This document shows positions 31,157-43,570 of a stretch of 64,000 bases of DNA, in pieces. How positions within the stretch are numbered: the stretch's first letter is position 1; each line of letters opens with the position of its first letter. The stretch is from positions 12,207,952 through 12,271,951 of the forward strand of contig CM026423.1 of the NCBI GenBank assembly GCA_014871385.1, in the 5' to 3' direction. This stretch comes from Ceratodon purpureus (taxonomy: Eukaryota; Streptophyta; Bryopsida; Pseudoditrichales; Ditrichaceae). The position numbers were made by a program, and so were the translations under genes. The notes below the pieces were generated by a model. The model had not been told where the DNA came from, made no database searches, and saw nothing but the letters and a program-made list of their open reading frames with translations.

Positions 31157-34100
31157 ATGGCGCTCACTCTCGTCCAGCTCTCGCCTGTGGCTTCACTGTC
31201 TTCGTCTCGTCATCCTGGAGGTAATTCACACTTTCTCTCATGAGCTTGAATTGATTGGAAAATGGGCAAAGGTGATGTTTTGTCTAGTTTTTGAGGTATG
31301 GGATGGGATGGGAGGAGATGGTTGCGTTTCTGGGTGAGCAAGGGAGGGTTGGGTTTGGGACGGGGGAAATTTGGGTTGGGGGGTGAGCAGGGAGGAATGT
31401 GTGAGGAGGGGATTGGATTGAAGTGTCGGTTGAGTTTTTTGAGCTACATGAGGAATTAGCCTTAGTTTGAGTTTGCTGAGTTGCTGTGAGGGATAAGTAC
31501 CGAGCCGTGACTTTGGTTGCTGGGATAGCGAGATTTGTGTTTAACCTAGAACCTTGACGAACTTGGTTACAGGGTGGTTTTGATGAATAGTTGTTTGCGT
31601 TGTCGGATTTGAGTTACAAGTCATGTGAATGGTGTCGTGTTAGGTTAGATTGTTTTTTTTCGGGTTAGAGGTTGTATTGTGGAGAATTGATCTTTTACGT
31701 GTAGTCTAGTAATGGAATTCTTCCAAATTAAAGGTCACTGGATGTATGGTGGAGAGAAAGCTTGGATAAGTCGTTTGAAGATGACTGTCTTGTCAATGGG
31801 GAGTAATTAAACATTTGGCTCGTAGTATATTTAGTGACGGTTTTAATGAGTTAAATCGTATATCGGATTGCCGATTTAGTGATGGCGTCTAGTTTGCAAG
31901 TTGCCATTCGATGATAGCTTCATTACCATTTTCATATCACTCCTCTCGATTTGGACATGGAATCGCTGAATGCTGTATTTAGGGTTCTGATCCACATCCT
32001 GAGCATAGACTCTTCTAGTGTACACGTCACAAACTGGTGTACAGAAGCCTGTGTTGAGGATTACTGTAGTTTGCTTCATCCTGATGTTGTGGTGTGAACT
32101 ATGTCAATAAGTATTCCACTACTCATGAGAGAACACATTTTGTGATCAGGAATATGTGAAAAGCAGGGACCATCTGTATCACCTATTCTACAAGCATGCA
32201 CCACGAGATTGGTCTCGAGTGCGGGCCAAGTGCAGATGTCCAGTCAAGAGCAGAAGAAAGGCTTGAGAAGTCTATTCCTCTCCTCTTTTAAGCTCTGTCA
32301 GCCATTAATGGCATTTCAGGCAGCGTCAATGTCTACAGTCATGGCCGCTTATGCCGCTGGAGGGAGTGCGGGAAATAGTGCTGTGCTTGACGATGGTGGC
32401 GCTGGACTGACGTCATTTGTCTGGTCCGACCCAAAGGTAAATAATCAGAGAGAACATGTTAAACATCTGAAGAAAAATGAATGTCATTTGAGATAATTGC
32501 GTTGCACTTGGTCACTTATGGATAATGTCTTGAGAGGAGTTATAGATGTGGAGTTATCCCATTTTAGGGCGAAGACTAAACCTTGGAACATGTAATATGC
32601 TTTTAATGTCGATAAGCTGGAACTGATCCATACTGTGAGTATCAGCATCTAACTAATCAGACTGAAGGATTGTGATAATAATTGGATTGTCTGCTTTCCC
32701 GTTGGTTCAGAAAAGGTCGCTTAGTATTTCAATTTTTCAACTTATCTTTTCTGTTTTCGCAGAGACCCAGAATATGCGTACTTGGTGGAGGTTTTGGTGG
32801 GCTCTACACTGCATTGAGGCTTGAATCTCTAATCTGGCCGCCTGATAAGAAACCACAGGTACTGATCTATTGAGCACTGTGCATGTATGTATTAAACCAT
32901 GACTCCTCCTATGTAAAGCAGTGGTAGGGTCTCTTCTCCTAAAGTCCAACTCCGCTCTTCCCCCACAGGAAGTTCCAAGTTCTTCTAGTGCTTGAGCTCT
33001 CTCAGTTTACTAGGGACGACCTATTACTAGAGTAGCTTTCCTATTCCACAGAGTAAGGGCCTGGAACTACCGGATTAATGTCTGATGTTGCGTTCACAGT
33101 CTACTAACAAACCGACATAAAAATGTGTCATAATGGGGAGTGTTTCTGCGTAAGTTGGAAATTGAATAGCGTGTGTGATCCTTTTTTTTTTTTGGCTTAG
33201 CGTGTATGATCTTTTCAGCTAGTGTATGATATGTATTATCTGCTTCATACAGAAAATAACTAGCTTGATATTTTGTTTTTGATGGCAGATTGTATTGGTC
33301 GACCAGTGTGACCGATTTGTGTTTAAGCCTCTGCTTTATGAACTTCTTTCCAAAGGTTAGACACATCTTTTGAGACTGTTTTTTGGGGAAGTCCTGATGT
33401 TTTGCATCTTTGTTAATTGTCGACCAGTGTACGCGCCCCGGTGTGATATGATATTCTTTGTTTCGAGCTTCGTCATTTGTCTCTCAGTTTAGATAATTTG
33501 AAGGTAAAGATTAGTTTTTTTTGGAGAGTGTGTCTTAACGGCACATAGTGTAAAAGGTTCTTAATACTTGTTACTTCGTTGTGTTGCAAAATCTTACATG
33601 TTGTCTATTCCCTCTGACCTTAACTTCTTGTGCAGAGGTTGAATCTTGGGAAGTTGCCCCCACTTTTAAGGATCTGCTTGCGAATAGTAGCGTACAATTC
33701 CGTCAAGATACTGTAAAATCTATTCAACCATTTGATGCCGTGAATGGTACGCCAGCTTTGGCTACTACAAGTCGAGATGTTGGTGGATCGGTTTACCTTA
33801 GTAGTGGGATGCAAGTGGATTACGACTGGTATACTCCATTGCTATTTCTAATATATCTTGATGTCTTAGTTTTCAAATGAGTCATATGTTTTGGATGTGA
33901 TAGGAATCCTCGTGTGTCTTCTATTAGGTATAATACTGGGGTTACCCACTGGATTCAGGTGGAATTGTAATACATAAACTTAACCTGGGGTCGGTCGGGA
34001 GGGGCCAGGCTGGTGTTAGCGCTGGGTTCGGAGCCGCGCATGAACTTTGTTCCGGGTGCCTCTGAGTTGGCAGTTCCATTTAGCACTCTTGAAGACGCAT

Positions 34101-35835
34101 TGGTGAGCCAGGCTACCCGGCTATCATAAGCCATGAAATAAGCTTGCCGCACTCAGGTCCAAGTGACAATATAAGTTTTAACTGAAATTAGTATGTGTTT
34201 TGTGTCTAACAGGAGGTAGATAGAAGGTTAGTGGCCCTCGAAAAATATGCATCACCAGTTACACCTGCTGAGGTGGTTGTTGTCGGCTCAGGATACTGCG
34301 GTATAGAGCTGGCTGCTACACTAGCTGAAAGGCTTGGCAATAAGGGCCGCATCAAAGTGGTAGACATGGCATCTGATATTGTAGCTTCAGCACCAGCTGG
34401 CAACAGGGAAGCGGCTTCCAAGGTAACATTTGATTAATTTGTATGACTTCACAATGCGATTTTTCTGTGCCTGGTACTTAAGTATTCATCTCAGTTTATT
34501 CAAAATTGCCATACCCACACTGCTGTAGTAGTTAAAGCGTGAGTGTCTCCTCATGCTTGCTCTTTATATTGTGGACTATTCGGAATTCCTTTTTACTAGT
34601 CATGTATTTTAGCTTGTGTAAATATTTATATGATTGTTTTTTGAATCCGCGATTTTATTCCACAGGTACTCTCGTCCAGGAACGTTGAGTTGGTTTTGGG
34701 ATATTCTGTGGCAAACATGAGTTCAATTGAAGGGATTTCAGTCGAAGGGAATATCTCAGATCGTGTTCGTTTAGAACTTCAACAACCATCGCAACGTCCA
34801 AGTCGACGAGCTCCTCCAGGCCAGACCATAGAGGTAGACCTGGTACTTTGGACTGCTGGAACTCAGGTTTCAATACCTCCCTCGGAAACCCAATCTGGGT
34901 ACCAATCGTTCCCTGTAAATGGTCGTGGTCAAGCTGATACAGATGAGATGCTACGGGTGAAAGGTCATCCTCGTATATTTGCTCTTGGTGACTCGGCTGG
35001 GACGACAGATGCTTCTGGAAGAACCCTGCCCAGCACTGCTCAGGTATACTGCTTTCTACTATTTGATTCGCCTTGGGTGCTCATATTTCTTTTTGACACG
35101 CTTCTGTTTATTTCAATACGGAATCAACTTTTTATTTACTGGCATCAATGGTTTCAATTTGTAGTAAGATAATATTTTTGGTCTGTGCAGGTTGCTTTCC
35201 AGCAAGCTGACTATGCTGGTTGGAACTTGTGGGCCGCCATCAACAATCGGCCTCTTCTACCCTTCAGGTTTGTTTCCTCTAAGCTAAGTTGAATTTTTAA
35301 GTCATTAACATGTTTAACTCGATAACCACAATGTAGTCGCTTTGGGGGACGAATATCGCTATATATTTCCTTGGTTCATTTTCTTCTGTCTCCTCCGTTA
35401 TTATGTATATCGTTTTCAAATTTAAATCGTCTCCTTTCATTGTTGTCAACGCACAGATATCAACACCTAGGGGAGATGATGACTCTGGGAACTAATGATG
35501 GAGCAGTTTCTGTGAGTTTCATCGAAGGGATTACTCTTGATGGATTTTTGGGTCATACAGGTAAGTAACTCTCTGGCTTGTGCTTCATTCGAAGAAACTG
35601 GCCTCTGTTGTCTGATATGAGTTGGATGCCTGTTCTATGTCAGCTACTAATAATATTCCTTTGTTGGTCCATTGCAGCGAGGAAACTTGCATACTTGTAT
35701 CGGCTCCCAACAAATGAGCACAAGGCAAAAGTAGGTCTAAGCTGGCTAACTAAGTCAACTGTAAGCTCCATCTCTTTCCTTCAAGAGACTATTAGCAATA
35801 CTTTGATTGAAACTGCTGATTCAATCCTCAAATGA
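31157..35835 (+). CDS. NDC1: Plastid type II NAD(P)H dehydrogenase NDC1, 11 exons
   Basis: Exons: 31157-31220, 32150-32436, 32763-32858, 33289-33355, 33636-33828, 34009-34102, 34213-34422, 34666-35043, 35191-35267, 35457-35560, 35678-35835. All have GT-AG borders and compatible phases, giving 575 aa. Residues 1-~117 are Ser/Ala-rich and look like a plastid transit region. A first Rossmann motif (CVLGGGFGGLYTAL, ~123-136, FAD) is followed by VFKPLLYELLS and LVLALGSEPRMNF. A second Rossmann motif (VVVVGSGYCGIELA, ~288-301, NAD(P)H) is followed by LVLWTAGTQ and the FAD-binding IFALGDSAG. These match the NDC1 subgroup of type II dehydrogenases, single-polypeptide flavoproteins that pass electrons from NAD(P)H to plastoquinone without pumping protons. 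NDC1 is also linked to plastoglobules and prenylquinone metabolism in Arabidopsis. The weakest border is the exon 6 acceptor (GGGGCCAG), but the protein joins as expected for the family. Confidence 0.95.
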
Positions 35836-37940
35836 GAGTCTAAATCATATGTGCACTGTACGAACTGATGTAGAATACCTATCTGAAGTTAGACTTTTCA
35901 TAGAACAGAGGACTACATCCCATTGTAGTACAATTCTGATCGGTATCGCAGTCCGCTTATTCTGTGTATTACCGTGTAAAGGTCCTCAACTTGTAATACT
36001 ACTTTTAATCAATTAGTTGCACAATATTTCAATCTGTTTTCTTCATTCTCCAATTTTCACGTTCTCGACATGATTTTTTAATCTAATTCTTGTTCAATTT
36101 CTAAGTTTCCAGTTTGAAAATTTGAAAACGACGCCACTAATAAATAATCCTGGTTAGGACTAGGAAAGGTCAGACAAGAGCCATGTTCTGGTATCTTTAA
36201 TTTAGTGGATGCCTGTTGATTCAAGTGCTTCTCGTCATTGATAACGCAACTCTGGCATCATAAGTTCGTGAATACACTGCAATTTCTCCGTCACTGATAT
36301 ATCCGACTTGAAGTTGAGTGGTTTACAACCATAAATGTTGCTGACATGTTTGTGAGATGTCAAACCTGTGCACTGAAGTCGGCACAGTCCAGTTGTTCAC
36401 CACGTTACACCAGTTTAGTGTGACCGGAAATAGCTCATCACCACCTGTCGTTACTGAAGCAAAAGTTATTATAGCCCCTTTTAGTATTTTCTTTTAGAAC
36501 ACTGTTGGTTTTGCCATGAAACGGTACAAGTCGAATCGTCGATTGAACCTTGAGCATGCGGTGCTCCGGGGCCAGGATCCTAGGTAGGATGTTTGCAGCA
36601 CACTTTGCGCTAAGTGCATTCCTAATTTCCAGACTGCCTTCTGTACTTGGCTTTAAAAATCTCATCCCTCAAGTCGATTTTTAAAAAGAAAAAAGTACAA
36701 TACAGGTCCGCTTTCTCCTGACAAAAAAGCACAAGGCTCCGTTGATTGAGATGTGCCCACATACCATTTCCAGAGCCACCACGCATTCTCATGGGTCCCC
36801 CATGTGGGTACTTTAGCTGAATGCAATCTTTCTCCCAGACCTCATTGGCTTCCCTCTGGGTAAGGGCCACTGGCCAGAAACTCCTTTTCCCAAACAGTTA
36901 AAAGTATCAGAGGCTCCATCACTCAGTTGGGATCACTGGCAATAGGTCGGCATGGGTCTGCCTGTAAAATATACAGTCACAACTTACAACGGTGCAGTTG
37001 ATCCACATCCTCTCAAAACATATTTTTATTCCAAAAAAATTGTCGTTAATTTCATAACTTAATCACTTACACGAAGAACCTGATTCTATTGCAATAGTGT
37101 AGATTTCGTCGGTTTTTTCAAATGCCCATTTCTCCTCTGATCCGAGACCTTGCACTTACATCGTAATACAGTTGTACGACTGCAGACAAAACGTATCTCT
37201 ACGAGTGGAATATATAAAGTTTCACTTTGTGAAAAGAATAACGTACCTCGACAATTTTCCAGTGCAATGATCAGTGGAGTTAATCGTTTTCACCAACATG
37301 GTATTCCAACCCCCCTCTCTCGATGTAAGTGCTAATAAACTAGGATTTTCTCACAGGAAACCAAAACTGTAAACTTATCAAGGATTCCTCTGTCAAGTAC
37401 GAAAAAGATTCACCATCGTGTCCTGGTCTAAATCCTGTAAAAAATATCTCGGTCACCATATCAAAGCTGTCGCCACAGTGTGCCTGCAATAACCTAAATC
37501 TAGTAGCTAAATCGTAAACAAAACACAGTTAATTTTTTAATTATTTTTTTGATTCAAACAAAAATTTCAGTGCCACAAGGAGAAGTACAACAACAAAAGT
37601 TGACTGCACCCATAATTGTTCACCTCCTTTCCAGTGGCAGATCATGAAAATTCCATATATGGACGACAGAAACTACAAATCCACAGCACGGCAGAAAATG
37701 AGTAGAAGTGAGAAGAAAATCCAGCTTTTAGGAACAGATTTTGGAGAGTTGTTTTTCTGGCATCTTTTTTCCCCCAAAAAATTTAGAAAGGAGAGAAATT
37801 CCATCCCAGCCATGATGATGCGCATTGCGCAGGCAACGGAAGCATGGGCGGATTGCCAGGACACCACCACCTAGGCTCCAGAAAGAGATTTCACGGATCA
37901 ATGATCACGGGAAAGGCAGAAAAGGCTCGCCATCACTGAC
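35836..37940. other. Spacer downstream of NDC1
   Basis: The NDC1 3' UTR is in the first few hundred bases. A minus-strand exon-like stretch ends at a good donor (GGAAATG|GTATGTGG, exon edge 36765) and reads EVWEKDCIQLKYPHGG and onward, but no partner exon or family could be fixed. Nothing else is recognisable. Confidence 0.4.
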
Positions 37941-38126
37941 TTAGATTGCACAACCAAAAGATCCATCCTTCACAAACAAACTTCGCATCCCATTTATTAC
38001 ACCTCCCGAGTGAGTCCCTTGTTCACATCGACATGAATTTGCCACTTCACTCCTGGCACCTAACAAGGTAAACAAAACAACACAGCCCAGTACTACTACT
38101 GCCCAAGCTCCAGCGTTTTGCCGCAT
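37941..38126 (-). CDS. Possible small secreted peptide or first exon with signal peptide
   Basis: Minus strand, ATG at 38126, open for 61 codons. The N terminus is a textbook signal-peptide shape: a short basic start, a hydrophobic core (AWAVVVLGCVVLFTLLG), then a polar region containing CRCEQGTHSGG. A plausible donor (GGGAG|GTGTAA) would end the exon earlier. I do not recognise the mature part. It lies divergently upstream of the F-box gene. It may be an exon of a gene whose remaining exons I could not place, or a chance frame. Confidence 0.3.
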   Translation of the reverse strand: MRQNAGAWAVVVLGCVVLFTLLGARSEVANSCRCEQGTHSGGVINGMRSLFVKDGSFGCAI

Positions 38127-38672
38127 CGATCGCACCAACAGTGATGGTGGAGGTGGCCAATATTCAATGCATTGAACCAAACATTGAACTTGGCTCACTA
38201 TTTCGGAGATCCTCTTTCTAAAACCACTGTTGGTTGGGTGGTTTCTGTTTTGGAGGTTGGTTTCTGTGGTCGTCTTTCTGTTTTCTCTATTGGAAGTTTT
38301 GTGAGATTTTTTATTTTTTGGTGAGGATTTGGGTGCTTGGGTTTTAGGATATGTCGGTCGGTGGTCGGTTAAGAAGGGGAGCCTCCGATGTTGGAGTGAT
38401 TCCGCACCGGAGCTAGAGTTGGTGGAATTCGTTTCGTTGTTGGCAGTTTATGGTGGTGGTGTTGGAAGGGAAGACGGTGGAGGGATAGTTGTGGGAGAGG
38501 ATTCGTTGCCCGGCATTTGTTTCAGGGATTGGGAGGAGGTTTTCTGTTGTAGTTCGTTGCGATGGGAGTTTTACTGGAAGGTGGTGCGTGAAGTTCCTTT
38601 GGAGGCGGTTGGGAATCGGCAGGGTAGGCAAGGGTTGCGCTTTCATTGAGTGGGAGAGAGTTGAGGCTCTCG

Positions 38673-39956
38673 ATGGCAGGAATGTGGATTACTCGTCTGG
38701 GAATCAAGGGGCATGAGATGAAGAGCGACGCTAACCCTGCCAGCCAAGTGATGTTGAAGCGAGACATATGGGCGTCACTTCCAGAGGATGTGTTGGACCG
38801 GGTCATTGCGCGGCTCCCGCTGCAGAGCCTCGTCCGAATGCAAAGTGTATGTAAGAAGTGGAAAATCAAAGTGCGGTCGTCGAGTTTCATTCGCTTCTGT
38901 GAGAGCGAGAACGAGTCTCCTCGCACGGAGTGGTTCCTCACCTTCGGCCAACAGAAGCTAGGAACCGTTTGCTTCGCTTACGACGTGCATCTCTCAAAAT
39001 GGCACAGCATACCACTTGGGTACCTCCCCTATGACCTAAACAACAGATCCCCACTCGCCGCTGCCGATGGGTTGATCTGCCTGGGCGCTGGATGGAATGC
39101 AAACAGCCGAGGAGCCATGCCGACCAAGCTCGTGATATGCAACCCCGTGTCGCGCTTCTGGCGCGATGTTCCCTTGCCCCCGCAGCTGGACCCCGCTCTG
39201 AGCATCCTCAGCGTTGCGGGGCTGGCTGTGGACAGGGTTCTAGGAACGTACAAGCTCATCGTTGTGGGCGAAGTGAGGAGAGAAGGTCCGAGTACTGATG
39301 GCCGGGAAGTGAAGCTCCTGGTTGCCTACATATTTGATTCAGTTTCGCAGGTCTGGAAGTCCTACGAAGTGGAGCTGGATCCATTGGACTCGTTCACTTC
39401 TTTCCTTGCAAGCCATTTTCGGACTCTTGTAGGGCACTCAATCAGGGCGGTGCTGTGCTCGGTTGTGTGCGAGGACGTTCTCTACTGCTTGACTGCGCGG
39501 CCATACCAGCTGCATGCGTTCAATGTTGTCAATGAAGGGTGGAATAGGCTAAAAATCTCGCTACCAGCAGAGATCAGCGGCCCGAGTCTGGTAGCGCGCC
39601 CCGGTCGTCTCTTCCTCGTGGGTGCGTACCGGCACAACCAGCACGACAAGGCGAACAACATCGGCATCTGGGAGCTCGACCACGACACGCAGCGGTGGAA
39701 TGTGGTGGACATTCTGTTGGAGGCCATGCGGAGCAACCATGGCAGGAAGAGCCCTCCGAAGAGCCCTCCCCGGGCCATCAAAGAGACCATCGACAGCGAT
39801 GACGTGATCTTGTTTGTGAAGTGGGCGACTCGGTTCCTGGCTTACAATGTGAGCAAGAAGTCGTGGCTATGGCTGCCAGCTTGTATTCCGAGCACGCAAG
39901 GCTCTCAGCCTTACCACAATGGCTACTTGTTTACGCCAAGCCTTCTGCTCCCTTGA
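38673..39956 (+). CDS. F-box protein with kelch-like C-terminal repeats
   Basis: Single exon, ATG at 38673, 427 aa. The frame is open a few codons further upstream without an ATG. An F-box at about 32-72 (LPEDVLDRVIARLPLQSLVR, then CKKWK) would bind SKP1 in an SCF ubiquitin ligase. The rest has the pattern of plant F-box/kelch proteins: repeated beta-strand segments such as DGLICLGAGW, KLVICNPVSRFWRDVPLPP, AYIFDSVSQVWKSYEVEL, LHAFNVVNEGWNRLKISLP, LFLVGAYRHN and GIWELDHDTQRWNVV, ending FLAYNVSKKSWLWLP. This beta-propeller part would select the substrate, which is unknown. GC content is clearly higher than in the flanks, consistent with an expressed intronless gene. Confidence 0.9.
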   Translation: MAGMWITRLGIKGHEMKSDANPASQVMLKRDIWASLPEDVLDRVIARLPLQSLVRMQSVCKKWKIKVRSSSFIRFCESENESPRTEWFLTFGQQKLGTVCFAYDVHLSKWHSIPLGYLPYDLNNRSPLAAADGLICLGAGWNANSRGAMPTKLVICNPVSRFWRDVPLPPQLDPALSILSVAGLAVDRVLGTYKLIVVGEVRREGPSTDGREVKLLVAYIFDSVSQVWKSYEVELDPLDSFTSFLASHFRTLVGHSIRAVLCSVVCEDVLYCLTARPYQLHAFNVVNEGWNRLKISLPAEISGPSLVARPGRLFLVGAYRHNQHDKANNIGIWELDHDTQRWNVVDILLEAMRSNHGRKSPPKSPPRAIKETIDSDDVILFVKWATRFLAYNVSKKSWLWLPACIPSTQGSQPYHNGYLFTPSLLLP

Positions 39957-41300
39957 TTTGGAGGAGATGACACAGCAATTGGTGTGACAATTGACGGAGA
40001 TCAGCAATGGTGCCTGATGATCGTCTCTGCTTCCTGGATTCGGAGGTGAGAGGTTCATGTCATATACGTAATGGTCGAAGGAGATTCAATCGACTGCAGG
40101 TTCTGCTTATCCACCTTGAAAAAACATAGGTTGCGATGTGCACCAACACGTGGAGAACCTTATCGACAGGAGGGTTGCCATTCTCTGGAAAACAACTGTG
40201 CACAGTGATCTGTTTCAGAAACCACCGTTTCTGAAGAAAAAAAACAGATGATGTCGAGAGGGAGGACACCATTGGCATGATCCGATCTGGGACCATGCGG
40301 TTTCAGTTTCTTTTCCTGTTAAGGTTTCTACAGGTGGAGTTGAATTCTCATTTTTTCAGGATATGTTCCTGCTCCCTGATTACAAATAGCAGCCTGCATG
40401 TTTGGACCACTGCAAGATGTGGACTGAACACAGGAAGTCAGTGATCGAGAGCAAGAGAGGTGATAGACTCTTCCATTTTGGATCCAAAGATTGATCCATT
40501 TCATCAAGGTTTATTTTCAGTCTGTCTGAAGTCACACGAGTTAATATTTGCGGTGCTTTGAGTGACAGACTTGAGGTATTGGCCATCAACAGTAGCTGTT
40601 GATGGTCTTGGCTTAAGGTGGAGGAAATTAATTTGTTGAGAGGTTGGGAGAACACAACATTCGTGTCAATACATGTATCATTCAAGAGGCATATGAATTA
40701 TGCCAGTGAGCATTCTTTGTTCGTCTATCCTTATCTTTCGTCCCATGATTCTGGTGTCTCAAAGCTAAGGATATTGCTTGTGAACATATTCATATTGTGC
40801 AACATGGACCGATTCAAATGGAATTATGATGGTCTGTTGTCGTCGATGGTACCCTCGACGTGTTTTCCTCTGCACTTCTCTGCACAGTTGTTTCGTATGT
40901 TGAGTTTATTTTTGAAGTCGTTTTGTGGCTAAAACTTCTGCGCTCCTCTTCTTTTGTGGAATCATAGATGACTGAATTTTGCGACGCAGCAGCTGCTCTC
41001 ATTTTGATTAGAATATTTTGGAGCTTTCAGAATTATGTCAAGGGGCTATGCGTTATTTAAGAAGCGTAGAATTTGTGCAAGGTCCCGACTGCATCTGTTT
41101 CGAATTGCTCTTGCTTAGAATAAAACTGGGGCGAGTTACCAAATTAGTAATTTGAGTTATAGTAAAATAGCTTAATTTAACTTTGTGTCCATTGCTCTAG
41201 CAATGTGGTATTGGATTTGACATATTCTGCTTGTTAAACTGGTAGTCCCCACTCACTCCCGAGGTTACCTCCTCTTTCTAACTTTGGAGTCAAAAGATCT
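39957..41300. other. 3' region of the F-box gene and spacer
   Basis: No further gene recognised; short frames on both strands only. Confidence 0.45.
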
Positions 41301-41319
41301 TGAACTATTGCATTTGTTA

Positions 41320-41580
41320 AGAGCTCCGAGAGAGGTGGAGAGACCTCATAAGATTAGGGTTCCAAATAGTGCAAAGTCTGTTCCCGCCTTATATACCCGG
41401 ATACTTTAAAGCGGAAATTTGGAATGAACATAGTATGTTACTCCATTCATAGGTCAAAAGTTGTTTGACCAGTAATCTAATTCAAAGAGAGCTTCGAGAA
41501 AGGTGGAGAGAAGATAGAGAATTAGTGTCACAGTTTGGCGAAGTCTATCCCCCATTATATATAAGGGAGAGTCTCGATTT
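41320..41580. repeat. Diverged tandem duplication (~165-bp unit)
   Basis: GAGCTCCGAGAGAGGTGGAG (from about 41322) and GAGCTTCGAGAAAGGTGGAG (from about 41490) start parallel blocks that both run on through GTCTGTTCCCGCCTTATATA-like sequence. Non-coding. Confidence 0.6.
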
Positions 41581-42814
41581 AAGTCACAGGTACCTTGTTG
41601 AAAGTTGGATGGAATATTTATCTCATGTAACTAGTTGAACTTCAAAAAGAATGTGAATATGTTTAAAAAGGTATTCAATACAAACTAGTTTATCTTTGGA
41701 AAATGAGTAACTCTAAATTAGAAAATAATTGTGTCAATTTCCAAGTCTACCATGTAACAAGAGATAAGTGCAAATTACCACATATTACATATGTATACTT
41801 TATTTCTTATAAAAGATTATATTCTACAATATCAACCTCATTGTGGTTCTAATTTTAGGTATTTAATACCTTCAAATGCTTGAAATTTTTATAATTACCT
41901 TCTCTCTTCTAAGAAGTCAAAAATTGGTTTTGATGTTATATGAAAATGAGAGTTCTAATGAAGGACTATCACAAAAATTGTAGAATAAATTGTGTTTTTT
42001 AAGCTAAATGCCCGAAAAAAATACACAATGATAAGAACAATGCTTCTTGTCTTTTAAGACATCTCTTTCCTTATGTAATATGTTCTTATATATCAAAAAT
42101 ATTATAAATAATTGATTTATTCAATATGTTTTGCATAATTTTGATACCGAAATGATCGAGTGCTATTTAAAGGTGCGCAGAATTTGTTACATCCACATTT
42201 TTTTCAAGTATAAAAGGATGTCAATGAAATTGCTTAGTAATAAAAATAGCATTTTACAGAACGTTCTTCCTTCTTTTCAAACTAGTACATACAAGTACTA
42301 TGAGAGTTTTTAATTTTTTTAATTTCTGTAAATTGCAACTAAAAAAGTGCAAGGATGTGGAGTAGTAAATGACTTAGGCCTCTAGCACTGAACCGGTTAC
42401 AGTTCACAATCAATTGCAGATACCTGGTTCTGCTGGTACTATTGCTTTACCATCCAACCCAACTAATAGTTAATTGAACCTGAAGAAAAACCACTTGTTT
42501 ACAAAGCTGCCTGTAGAGCCGGTTCATATAAGACTTCAACTTGGTGCAAATTCATATCATGGAACAATCGATTATCCAAATGAAATTCTTCGCAATGATG
42601 CTTGTAATAGAGACTCACCCATCAGACCATTTCCAAGCAAGGCTAATGTTGTCACCTCCGTCCAGTAACGTTCGAGATTTGGGCGAACTCGCTGCTACGA
42701 TCACTTTTTTGCGAAGGCCTCTAAAAGACGTCGCATACTTCTGAGCAGGCAACAAATGAGGTTTAATGGCCATCACCCCTGCCGCGTCGGGAACGTCACT
42801 GTGCAATTGTCACA
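41581..42814. other. AT-rich spacer
   Basis: Nothing recognisable; short frames only. Confidence 0.45.
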
Positions 42815-42820
42815 TATGTA

Positions 42821-43475
42821 TTCCAGGGAAGTTCGACAAATTTTGAAGCAACTGTCAGTACAGATATATCTAATTGCCCCTACAGTCCAGAAATCAATAT
42901 CACTTCGGAGCCTAAACTGAGTAAACCCAAGATAGTCATTCCCATATCCACCTAAACTGCTGGTGCGCGATCCTTCGCACCAGGGAATGCATTTCAGCAA
43001 AGTTGAACGAATTCTGAAAACGAATAGAAGGAAGCTGTAGTGCATATATTTCAATCAACTTGAGATAGCGTAAGGATTCAAATACGTCATTACTGGAGGT
43101 AGTCAATACAACCAGCAGACAACGTAGTATCAGTGAAGCCATCAAGCAATCAGAAGCAACAAAACCACACTCAATATGAATTGCACAAGTATTGCATTTC
43201 AGGTAAGTTCGACAAATTCTGAAGCAGCTGCTATTAGAGATACCTCCGACCTACGGTGATTGCACCTGCAGTCCAGTAATCTACATCAACTTCAATCCTA
43301 ACCGAGTCAACCATGGGAAGGTACAGTTCCCATATCCATCTAAATTGATTTTTTGCCCTACTTGGCGCCAGAGGATGCATAATTAAAGAAAATTTGAAAG
43401 GAACTAGCATTGCATTGCATTACATCCAACGAGAGGAGGAAGCTGCAGTGAACACATTTACAATCACTTTAAGAT
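42821..43475. repeat. Diverged tandem duplication downstream of NDHL (~375-bp unit)
   Basis: Blocks 42821-43075 and 43196-43475 align collinearly. Shared landmarks are AAGTTCGACAAATT(T/C)TGAAGC, CAGTCCAGAAAT/CAGTCCAGTAAT, TTCCCATATCCA(C/T)CTAAA and GGAAGCTG(T/C)AGTG. This falls in the 3' flank or UTR side of NDHL. Confidence 0.7.
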
Positions 43476-43570
43476 GGCGTAAGATTACAACTATGTAATT
43501 TCTGAGATAAAAGTACAATCAACAAGAAAACACTCACTGCGAATCACTGTGCTGAGAATTAATCACTCAA

